NCBI GenBank assembly: GCA_012841405.1 | Contig: DUUT01000214.1 | Coordinates: forward strand, 1-46,799 | Reading direction: 5' to 3' | DNA length: 46,799 nucleotides | Source of the DNA: Chloroflexota bacterium | GTDB lineage: Bacteria; Chloroflexota; Anaerolineae; UBA1429 | In this document: one piece after another, positions 8,488-15,360 of the stretch | How positions within the stretch are numbered: the stretch's first letter is position 1 | Layout of the letters: each line of letters starts with the position of its first letter | Program-made: the position numbers and the translations under genes | The notes under the pieces: generated by a model | Database searches by the model: none | What the model saw: only the letters and a program-made list of their open reading frames with translations | Told to the model about the DNA's origin: nothing

Positions 8488-9534
8488 GTGAGTACGATTG
8501 ACCTGCGAAGCGACACGGTTACCATGCCGAGCCCCGCCATGCGCGAGGCGATGTACCGCGCCGAGCTGGGCGATGACGTCTATCGGGAGGACCCCACCGT
8601 CAATCGCCTCGAAGAGATGGCAGCCGAGCGCCTGGGCAAAGAGGCGGGCTTGTTCGTGGTGAGCGGCACCATGGGCAACCTCGTCGCGTTGCTGACCCAC
8701 TGCGCGCGTGGCGATGAGGTCATCCTGGGTGATCATGCCCACATCTTTTTGTACGAGGCGGGGGGTATCTCGGCCCTGGGCGGCGCCATGGTCCATACGG
8801 TGCCCAACCTGCCCAATGGCATGCTCGATCCGGTGCAGGTCGAGGCGGCGGTGCGCGATACGCAGAATGTGCACTTTCCCCGCAGCCGCGTCATCTGTCT
8901 GGAGAACACCCATAACCGCTGCGGCGGCGCAGCCCTCTCCCCCGAACAGATCGGTACGATCAAGGCCGTCGCCGATCGGCACGGCCTCCGCATGCACCTC
9001 GACGGAGCGCGCATTTTCAACGCGGCAGTGGCCCTCGGCGTAGACGTCGCCGAGCTCGCGGCACCGTTCGATTCGGTGCAGTTCTGCTTCTCCAAGGGGT
9101 TGGCGGCGCCCGTAGGATCGGCGATCGTGGGCTCGAAAGAGTTCATCGAGCAGGCGCGCCGCAACCGCAAGATCGTGGGGGGTGGCATGCGCCAGGCTGG
9201 GGCCATCGCCGCAGCGGCGATCGTGGCGCTGGAGCAGATGGTCGACCGTCTGGCCGACGACCACGCCAACGCCAAGCGGCTTGCGGAGGGCCTGGCCGAG
9301 ATCCCCGGTGTGGATATCGATCCCTCGACGGTGCAGACGAACATCGTCATCTTTGGCCTGCGCAACCCCAAGATCGCCATCGCCGATGTGACCAGCGGCC
9401 TGGCTGCTGAGGGGATCCAGATGAACGCCATCAGCCCGACGCAGTTCCGTGCTGTGACCCACTATGGCATCGAGCGTGACGATATCGACAAGACGCTCGT
9501 AGCCTTTCGCAAGGTCATGGGTGCGCTGGCATGA
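8488..9534 (+). CDS. ltaE: Low-specificity L-threonine aldolase
   Basis: A PLP enzyme that cleaves L-threonine or L-allo-threonine to glycine and acetaldehyde. The 348 residues fit the family. The N-terminal signature DLRSDTVTMPSPAMREAM is present, followed by GDDVYREDPTVNRLE, SGTMGNLVAL and ENTHNRCGG. The PLP-binding lysine is K203 in CFSKGLAAPVGS. The start GTG 8488 follows GAGGAGG. The gene has its own promoter and overlaps the next gene by four bases (ATGA), making a two-gene unit. A related beta-eliminating lyase is the main alternative; the DLRSDTVT and GDDVYxEDP motifs favour threonine aldolase. Confidence 0.93.
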   Translation: MSTIDLRSDTVTMPSPAMREAMYRAELGDDVYREDPTVNRLEEMAAERLGKEAGLFVVSGTMGNLVALLTHCARGDEVILGDHAHIFLYEAGGISALGGAMVHTVPNLPNGMLDPVQVEAAVRDTQNVHFPRSRVICLENTHNRCGGAALSPEQIGTIKAVADRHGLRMHLDGARIFNAAVALGVDVAELAAPFDSVQFCFSKGLAAPVGSAIVGSKEFIEQARRNRKIVGGGMRQAGAIAAAAIVALEQMVDRLADDHANAKRLAEGLAEIPGVDIDPSTVQTNIVIFGLRNPKIAIADVTSGLAAEGIQMNAISPTQFRAVTHYGIERDDIDKTLVAFRKVMGALA

Positions 9535-10148
9535 GCCGGCGCCCGGCGCGACCCTCTATCGAGGATCCCTACCTGCTCTTCCTGGTCTTTATGGGGATCG
9601 GGATTGGTACGGTGTTGCTCGATCCCCCGGTGCGCCTCACCCTGCTGTGGGTGACGCTGGCCATCCTGAGCATTCTCTCGTGGGGCAGGCGACCCGTCGA
9701 TACGGCGTTCACGCTGGGCAACATCGCCAGGGGGGCGCTGCTGGGCTTGGTGATCGCGGCGCCGTTGCTGGTGTTTCTCTCCGGGCAGGTACGCATCTTT
9801 TGCGAGCGCCTGTACGGCACGCGCAGCCCCTTGCTCCTGTTCTACCAGATCTGTCTGGTGTCGGCCCCCGTCGAGGAGGCCTTTTTCCGGGGAGTGGTGC
9901 AGCAGCACAAGGGCGCGTCGGCAAGCATCGCCCTCTATGCGATTACGGCGCTGTTGTATTGTTTCCCACATGTGCCCATACTGGCTGCGCTTATTGTCTT
10001 TATTGCTATGGGGGTCCTGGGTATCGTCTATACGAGCGTCTATGAGCGCTATGGGCTGACGGCCTCGATCGCCAGTCACGTCGTGATTGGGTTCGTCCTT
10101 CAGATGATCCCTGCGCTCTGGGGCTCGCTGGGCGGCATCCTGGGATGA
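9531..10148 (+). CDS. CPBP-family intramembrane metalloprotease
   Basis: A 205-residue polytopic membrane protein of the CAAX protease/bacteriocin-processing (Abi) family. The diagnostic EExxxR motif is E115-E116-A-F-F-R120. A second conserved motif around FPHVPILAALIVFIAMG supplies a metal-ligand His in a membrane helix, and a later segment has SIASHVVIGF with another His. About five to six hydrophobic segments are visible. Bacterial members process peptides or act in immunity to bacteriocins; the substrate here is unknown. ATG 9531 overlaps the stop of the threonine aldolase gene, so the two are translationally coupled, with no obvious functional link. Confidence 0.88.
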   Translation: MSRRPARPSIEDPYLLFLVFMGIGIGTVLLDPPVRLTLLWVTLAILSILSWGRRPVDTAFTLGNIARGALLGLVIAAPLLVFLSGQVRIFCERLYGTRSPLLLFYQICLVSAPVEEAFFRGVVQQHKGASASIALYAITALLYCFPHVPILAALIVFIAMGVLGIVYTSVYERYGLTASIASHVVIGFVLQMIPALWGSLGGILG

Positions 10149-10180
10149 GGTAGCGCTAGTAGATCGTTGACGCGCGGGTG

Positions 10181-10241
10181 ACAGGTTGCCGGCGACGCGG
10201 GCGAGCGATGTTCCCGCCATGCCCGGTTACCGGCAACCTGT
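10181..10241 (+). terminator. Perfect 12-bp inverted repeat with nested stem
   Basis: ACAGGTTGCCGG at 10181-10192 is exactly complementary to CCGGCAACCTGT at 10230-10241. The 37 bases between contain a smaller GCGGG/CCCGC pair. It lies between the CPBP gene and the pfkA promoter. There is no T-tract, so it is either a factor-dependent terminator or another structured element. Confidence 0.45.
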
Positions 10242-10284
10242 TCCATGTGAGAGGGAAACGAACACACCCAGCGCCCCACGCCCA

Positions 10285-10314
10285 TTGACACCATGGGCCG
10301 CCCGCGGCTAGAAT
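10285..10314 (+). promoter_or_regulatory. Sigma-70-like promoter for pfkA
   Basis: TTGACA at 10285-10290 and TAGAAT at 10309-10314 with an 18-base spacer; the leader to ATG 10375 is about 54 bases. Confidence 0.72.
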
Positions 10315-10374
10315 CAAGCCATGCGCGGAACGCAGGGGCGCCGGTACGTCGGCCGGGGGTGAGGTTACGACCTG

Positions 10375-11346
10375 ATGAAGCGCATAGCCGTTCTCACGAG
10401 TGGGGGGGATGCCCCCGGAATGAACGCCGCCATTCGAGCGGTGGTGCGCACCGGGGCCGATGCCGGTCTTGAAGTGTTTGGCGTCCGACGCGGCTATCGC
10501 GGCCTGATTGACGGCGACATCGGCTACCTCTCGCGGCGTGATGTGGGTGGCCTGATGCACCTGGGCGGCACCTTTTTGGGGAGCGCGCGCTCGGAAGAGT
10601 TTTTCTCCACCGAAGGGCGGCAGCGAGGCATCGGCAACCTGCGAACCCTCGGCATCGAAGCGCTGGTCGTCATCGGCGGGAACGGCTCGCAGGCTGGCGC
10701 GCACGCGCTGTGCGAGATGGGCTACCCCGTGGTGGGCGTGGCCTCGACCATCGACAACGACCTGGTGGGCAGCGATACCACCATCGGCGTCGACTCGGCC
10801 ATCAACGTCGCCTTGGAGGCCATCGACCGACTCAAGGTCACGGCCGAGTCACACCGCCGGGCGTTCCTGGTGGAGGTGATGGGCCGCAAGTGTGGCTTCG
10901 TGGCGCTGATGGCCGGTATCGCCGGGGGCGCGGAGGTGGTGGTCATTCCAGAGCGCGAGTTGCCGCCTGAGGAGGTGGCGCGACAGCTCCGCGAGGCCGC
11001 CGAGCTCGGCAAAACGCACGCGCTGGTGGTGGTGGCAGAGGGCGCAAAGAACAATGCCGAGGCGCTCATCGAGCATTTTGAGCAGCATCCGGAGAGCACC
11101 GGTTTCACTCTACGCGCCACCATTCTGGGGCATGTACAGCGTGGCGCGAGCCCCACGGCGTCCGACCGCATGCTGGCAACGCGGTTGGGAGAGGGCGCTG
11201 TGCGGGCCCTGTTGCGGGGCGAGCACTGCGTCTTGACGGGGATCAGCGGCAACAGGGTCGTGACGACGCCGCTCAGCGAGGTGGTCGGCAAGACCAAGGG
11301 CGTCGACCTCCGGCTCTTTGAGCTGGCGGGCATCATGGCCCGCTAG
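10375..11346 (+). CDS. pfkA: 6-phosphofructokinase (PfkA family)
   Basis: Phosphorylates fructose 6-phosphate at C1 in glycolysis. At 323 residues it lines up position for position with the E. coli PfkA core: TSGGDAPGMNA near the N-terminus, STIDND with catalytic D127 and metal-binding D129, AESHRRAF, and VEVMGRKCGF. Two nucleotide-site positions differ. The usual GGDGS reads GGNGS, so the Mg-coordinating D103 is N103, and position 124 is Ser. G104, which favours ATP over pyrophosphate, is kept. Phosphoryl donor and allostery are therefore uncertain, with ATP most likely. The gene has its own strong promoter and lies upstream of a sugar isomerase gene on the same strand. Confidence 0.93.
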   Translation: MKRIAVLTSGGDAPGMNAAIRAVVRTGADAGLEVFGVRRGYRGLIDGDIGYLSRRDVGGLMHLGGTFLGSARSEEFFSTEGRQRGIGNLRTLGIEALVVIGGNGSQAGAHALCEMGYPVVGVASTIDNDLVGSDTTIGVDSAINVALEAIDRLKVTAESHRRAFLVEVMGRKCGFVALMAGIAGGAEVVVIPERELPPEEVARQLREAAELGKTHALVVVAEGAKNNAEALIEHFEQHPESTGFTLRATILGHVQRGASPTASDRMLATRLGEGAVRALLRGEHCVLTGISGNRVVTTPLSEVVGKTKGVDLRLFELAGIMAR

Positions 11347-11478
11347 GGTGGCGGCAGCCGAGCGGTACGGCCTGCTGCCCCGTGTAGCCGTGCGCCATCC
11401 TACCCCGGAGGGCACACCGCTGTTGTGCACCGTGTGGTGGCGGATGCGGGCAACGACATCAACGAGGAGAGGGCACAC

Positions 11479-12441
11479 ATGCGAGTCAAGCACGCCGTTA
11501 TGGTTGGGCTGCTCGGAGAGCAGCACGACCGGTTTCACACGTACACGGGGGCGCGCAGCCTCGATGAGCGCTTGGCGATGCTGCGCCAGATTCCGGGGTG
11601 CCAGGGGATTGAAGTCGTTTACCCGTCGGAATTCCGCAACTTGGAGGCGGGCGCCAAGCAGGTGAAGGATTCGGGTTGGGAGGTGTCGGCGGTCAACCTG
11701 AACGTCAAGGGTGACGACAAGTGGCGCAATGGCTCGTTCACGTCGTCCGATCCTGCCATCCGTGCCGATGCCGTGCGCGATCTACAGATCTGCATGGACC
11801 TGGCCGCCGAACTCGGTGCCAACCTCGTGACCTGCTGTCCGCTGATCGACGGCCACAACTATGCCTTCCAGGCTGACTATGTCCAGCAATGGCACTGGCT
11901 CGTAGAGGGGGTGCGCGAGGCCGCCGCGCATCGCTCGGATGTACGCGTGAGCATGGAGTACAAGATTAACGAGTCGCGCAACTACTGCATCCTGGCCGAT
12001 ACGGGGCGTGCTCTGCACCTGTGCCATCAGGTGGGGCTGGACAATGTGGGCATCACCTACGACGTGGGCCATGCCCTGGTGGCCAAGGAGGCGCCGGCCG
12101 CGACGGCGGCGCTGGCCATCGACGCCGGCAAGCTGTTCTATATGCACTTTAACGACAACGCCCGCGAGTGGGACTGGGACATGATCCCCGGCGCGGTGAA
12201 TGTCTGGGACCTGCTCGAGACGATCTACTACCTCGACCGTGCCAACTGGGAGGGGTGGTTCTGCTATGACGTGCTAACGCGCAGCGGGGATGACGTCGTT
12301 AGCATCCAGAGTGCCACCCTCAGGGTCATGTCGGCGGCAGAAAAGCTCCTAGAAAAGATGGGGCGTGACCGTCTTGCCGCCTTGATCGCCGAAGGTGCTC
12401 CCCACGAGAGCGTTGCCTTTTTGTGGGAGTCGCTCCTGTAG
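11479..12441 (+). CDS. Sugar phosphate isomerase/epimerase-like TIM-barrel protein
   Basis: A 320-residue xylose-isomerase-like TIM-barrel protein (AP endonuclease 2 superfamily). Barrel strands carry the expected metal ligands: an acidic residue in VRVSMEYKINE, Asp/His in GITYDVGHAL, His in FYMHFNDN followed by WDWD, and a late acidic strand (WFCYDVLTR). Such enzymes isomerise or epimerise free or phosphorylated sugars; the substrate is not deducible. ATG 11479 is chosen because GAGGAGAGGG lies immediately upstream and the earlier in-frame GTG 11425 would add a non-homologous leader. It lies 132 bases downstream of pfkA and may share its transcript. Confidence 0.83.
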   Translation: MRVKHAVMVGLLGEQHDRFHTYTGARSLDERLAMLRQIPGCQGIEVVYPSEFRNLEAGAKQVKDSGWEVSAVNLNVKGDDKWRNGSFTSSDPAIRADAVRDLQICMDLAAELGANLVTCCPLIDGHNYAFQADYVQQWHWLVEGVREAAAHRSDVRVSMEYKINESRNYCILADTGRALHLCHQVGLDNVGITYDVGHALVAKEAPAATAALAIDAGKLFYMHFNDNAREWDWDMIPGAVNVWDLLETIYYLDRANWEGWFCYDVLTRSGDDVVSIQSATLRVMSAAEKLLEKMGRDRLAALIAEGAPHESVAFLWESLL

Positions 12442-12647
12442 CGGGGCGACGCATACAGGCGGAAGGGGCTGGGGCGATACAAGCCGGGGGGCGGGCGAAG
12501 GGATGCCGGCAAACGGCGACTTGGCCCGCCCCCGCGTTGTGGCCGATCCCCGGTAGTGTGGCCGGCATCATCGGGAGAGGCTGGCCGTCCCGACGACAGT
12601 TGCCGAGGCGTCCGACGCCCAGACCACACCCCCCCCATGGGAGCTCT

Positions 12648-12676
12648 TTGACCACGCTCGGAGACAACCCTATACT
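12648..12676 (+). promoter_or_regulatory. Sigma-70-like promoter for the RNase H gene
   Basis: TTGACC at 12648-12653 and TATACT at 12671-12676 with a 17-base spacer. The remaining 12442-12647 is GC-rich with no recognisable gene. Confidence 0.72.
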
Positions 12677-12732
12677 GCCAGGAGGCCCCCGTGTGTGTGG
12701 GGCGCCGAGCGCTCTGGCGCGACGAGGGATGC

Positions 12733-13734
12733 ATGGCGTTGACCAACGCGTTGACCAATGACCTGCCGCACGTCGAGATCTATACGGATGGTGGCTGCGA
12801 TCCCAACCCCGGCCCCGGTGGTTGGGGGGCGGTGCTGGTGTTTGGGGTGCGCACCAAAGAGATCAGCGGTGCCGATCCTGCGACCACCAACAACCGTATG
12901 GAGTTGACCGCGGCCATCAACGCGCTGCGGGCCCTCGTCAGGCCGTGTGATGTCGTCGTGCATACCGACTCGCAGTACCTGCGCCGCGGCATTACCGAGT
13001 GGCTGCCCGCGTGGCGTGCCCGAGGGTGGCGCAAAGCGAACGGTAGTCCCGTGGAGAACCAGGATCTCTGGCAGGCGCTGGTCGAGGAGGAGAATCGACA
13101 CCGCGTCGAGTGGCGTTGGGTCAGAGGACACCGGGGCAATCCCCTGAATGAGCGGGCCGACCGGCTGGCCACAGAGGCGCGTCAGCGAATGCTGGCCGGC
13201 GATCCCTTGCAGCAGGAGGATCCGCCCGCGCCTAGGGCTGCCGCGAGGCGCCGCCCCGCTCATCAACTGCCGCGCGTGAACGTGTATGCTCGCGCATGCG
13301 TGCTGGGCGTGCCGGGGCCCGGCGGCTATGCGGCGCTGATCGCCGAGGTCGCTGACGACGGCGAGCCTTCGGAGCCGCGCATCGTGTCGGGAGGGTGGCC
13401 ACTGACGACCAGCAACGCCATGGAGCTATGGGCGGTGGTCAAGGGGCTGCAGGCATTGCGGCAGAGATCGCAGGTGACGGTGTACACCGGCTCCAAATAT
13501 GTGCTCGAAGGGGCGACACGGTGGCTCGCCTCCTGGGAACGGAACGATTGGCGCACGCGCACCGGTCGCCCTGTCAAGAATCGTGAGTTGTGGGAAGAGC
13601 TGGTGCGCGTCGTCGGGGACCACGACGTGACCTGGGTAGCCCTGTCACAGGCGGCGGATAGCGCTCACAGTGAAAGAACCGCCCGCATGGCGCGCGCCGA
13701 GGCAGAGCGCGTCCGCGCGGGCGAGGACGGATGA
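12733..13734 (+). CDS. rnhA: Ribonuclease HI with a second, degenerate RNase H domain
   Basis: Degrades the RNA of RNA-DNA hybrids. Residues 12-150 form a complete RNase HI: D19 in [20 protein letters not shown]57 in [10 protein letters not shown]79 in HTDSQYL, H133 in VRGHRG, and D143. After an Arg/Pro/Ala linker (about 155-180), residues 181-325 repeat the fold with clear similarity: [33 protein letters not shown] and a matching W-rich helix. In the second copy the catalytic D19 equivalent is R187, D79 is G253, and the His and last Asp are lost; only E231 remains. The second domain is therefore probably a non-catalytic binding module. ATG 12733 follows GAGG. The gene stands upstream of two lipid-synthesis genes. 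Confidence 0.92.
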   Translation: MALTNALTNDLPHVEIYTDGGCDPNPGPGGWGAVLVFGVRTKEISGADPATTNNRMELTAAINALRALVRPCDVVVHTDSQYLRRGITEWLPAWRARGWRKANGSPVENQDLWQALVEEENRHRVEWRWVRGHRGNPLNERADRLATEARQRMLAGDPLQQEDPPAPRAAARRRPAHQLPRVNVYARACVLGVPGPGGYAALIAEVADDGEPSEPRIVSGGWPLTTSNAMELWAVVKGLQALRQRSQVTVYTGSKYVLEGATRWLASWERNDWRTRTGRPVKNRELWEELVRVVGDHDVTWVALSQAADSAHSERTARMARAEAERVRAGEDG

Positions 13735-13777
13735 GGCCCCAAGGGCCTGGACGAGTGTGAACTGGAAGGGTACACCG

Positions 13778-14419
13778 ATGGCGAACCTCATTACCGTGGC
13801 GCGGTTTCCGCTGCTGCTCCTGATCGTCATACTGCTCAACGCACCGGATCCCACGGCACGGTACGTCAGTGCCGCCTTGGTAGTGGTGTTGATCCTCCTC
13901 GATTCCGTCGATGGCATGGTCGCTCGGGCGCGGCAAGAGACATCGCTCCTGGGCAGCGTGCTCGACATCATGGCTGACCGAACGGTCGAACTCGTCCTGT
14001 GGATCTGCTATGCGCACCTGCGGCTCATCCCGGTGGCGATCCCCATCATTGTCGCTATCCGCGGGACCATTGTCGACTCGCTGCGCAGCCTGGCCGTGAG
14101 CGAGGGGACCACTCCGTTCAAGTCCACGCGCTCCCGGGTTGGGGCGTTCATCGTGGGCAGCCCCTTTATGCGTTCCGGCTATGGCATTGCCAAGCTGGTA
14201 TCCTTTGCGGGGCTGGCGATCACCAATGCTCTGGCCGCCCAAGTGGCCTTGGGGACGGCCGCGCTGTCGACGATGGCAACGTATCAGGTGATCTTTAACG
14301 TGGTCAGCTGGATTGCAGTGGGGTACTGTGTGGTGCGTGGTGCGCCGGTGATCGTTGAGGCAATTCCCGCTCTGCTAGCGCCGGGCTCGTCGCCCGCCTC
14401 ACGGAATCCTGTTCCATGA
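13778..14419 (+). CDS. CDP-alcohol phosphatidyltransferase (PgsA/PI-synthase type)
   Basis: An integral membrane enzyme of 213 residues that transfers a phosphatidyl group from CDP-diacylglycerol to an alcohol. The family signature is intact: D42-x2-D45-G46-x2-A49-R50 ... G59-x3-D63-x3-D67 (DSVDGMVAR, then GSVLDIMAD). About five hydrophobic segments surround it. The alcohol may be glycerol 3-phosphate (PgsA) or inositol phosphate; sequence alone does not decide. ATG 13778 follows GGAAGGG by seven bases. It overlaps the downstream acyltransferase by four bases (ATGA), a coupling that recalls the actinobacterial phosphatidylinositol synthase-PatA pair. Confidence 0.88.
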   Translation: MANLITVARFPLLLLIVILLNAPDPTARYVSAALVVVLILLDSVDGMVARARQETSLLGSVLDIMADRTVELVLWICYAHLRLIPVAIPIIVAIRGTIVDSLRSLAVSEGTTPFKSTRSRVGAFIVGSPFMRSGYGIAKLVSFAGLAITNALAAQVALGTAALSTMATYQVIFNVVSWIAVGYCVVRGAPVIVEAIPALLAPGSSPASRNPVP

Positions 14420-15342
14420 AAGCGCAAAAGGTCTTTGGCAGTGCCACCGGCATGATGCTGGGGATCGCCATTGCGCGCATGACCCCCAAGCGCTTTGGGT
14501 ATTGGCTCGCCGCACGCATTGCGCAGCTGATGGCGTGGCGGCGGAACGAGCTCTTCTGTACCCTGCGCACGAACCTGGCGCATGTGCTGCCCGATGACAT
14601 CGACGCACAAGCACTGGATGCCGCAGCGGAGCGGGTGATCTACCACGCCGGCGTGAGCTACTATGACTTGTTTCGCGTCGGCGTCGATGACCATATCGCC
14701 GGCCGTGCGCCCATCCGCTACGACCCGGTCGAGTGGGAGCGCACTATTGCCGCGCTCACCGATGGTCGGGGGACGGTGTTGGTGGGGCCGCACGTCGGTA
14801 ACTTTGACTTGGCGGCGCAGTGGATCGCGGCCCAAGGCATCGAAATCCAGGCGCTGAGCCTTGCGGACCCGACGACCGGCAATCGCGCGCAGAACTGGCT
14901 GCGACGCAGGCGCGGCATGATCGTCACGCCGATCTCGGTGACGGCGCTGCGTATGGCGATGGAACGCCTACGCAAGGGCGGGGTGGTGCTCACCGGCGTG
15001 GATCGCCCCGTATCCCCACATGACGAGCCGGTGTTGTTCTTTGACGCCCCGGCGCGCCTTCCCGACGGCCACGTGCGGCTGGCGCTGCAGACCGATGCGT
15101 GGGTGGTGGCGGCAAGCTGCGTGCTCGAACCCGATGGATGCTGGGTCTTGCATATGGCGCCGCCCCTGGAGATGGAGCGCACCGGGAAGCGCGACGCCGA
15201 CATCCGACATAACGTGCGCCGCGTGCTCGAGGTGATTGAGGCGCTCATTCGACTCGCGCCGGACCAGTGGATGATGTTCGAGCCGGTGTGGGAGTATCCT
15301 GCGCGCAACTGCCCCCACAGAGTGCGCGGGATGCCGCGCTGA
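14416..15342 (+). CDS. LpxL/PatA-family lipid acyltransferase
   Basis: A 308-residue membrane-associated acyltransferase of the lysophospholipid/LpxL family. The catalytic HxxxxD motif is H126-VGNF-D131 in VGPHVGNFDLAAQW. Further hallmarks are an RNW-like helix (NRAQNWLRRRRGM), LRKGGVVLTGVDRP and a C-terminal APDQWMMFEPVW. In diderms such proteins acylate lipid A; in monoderm actinobacteria the homologue PatA acylates phosphatidylinositol mannosides. Coupling to a CDP-alcohol phosphatidyltransferase, with no lipid A genes in sight, favours a phospholipid or glycolipid acceptor here. No PimA-like mannosyltransferase follows; the next gene is convergent and begins its stop 18 bases later. Confidence 0.86.
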   Translation: MKAQKVFGSATGMMLGIAIARMTPKRFGYWLAARIAQLMAWRRNELFCTLRTNLAHVLPDDIDAQALDAAAERVIYHAGVSYYDLFRVGVDDHIAGRAPIRYDPVEWERTIAALTDGRGTVLVGPHVGNFDLAAQWIAAQGIEIQALSLADPTTGNRAQNWLRRRRGMIVTPISVTALRMAMERLRKGGVVLTGVDRPVSPHDEPVLFFDAPARLPDGHVRLALQTDAWVVAASCVLEPDGCWVLHMAPPLEMERTGKRDADIRHNVRRVLEVIEALIRLAPDQWMMFEPVWEYPARNCPHRVRGMPR

Positions 15343-15360
15343 TTGGTGCCGGTGGGCTCT

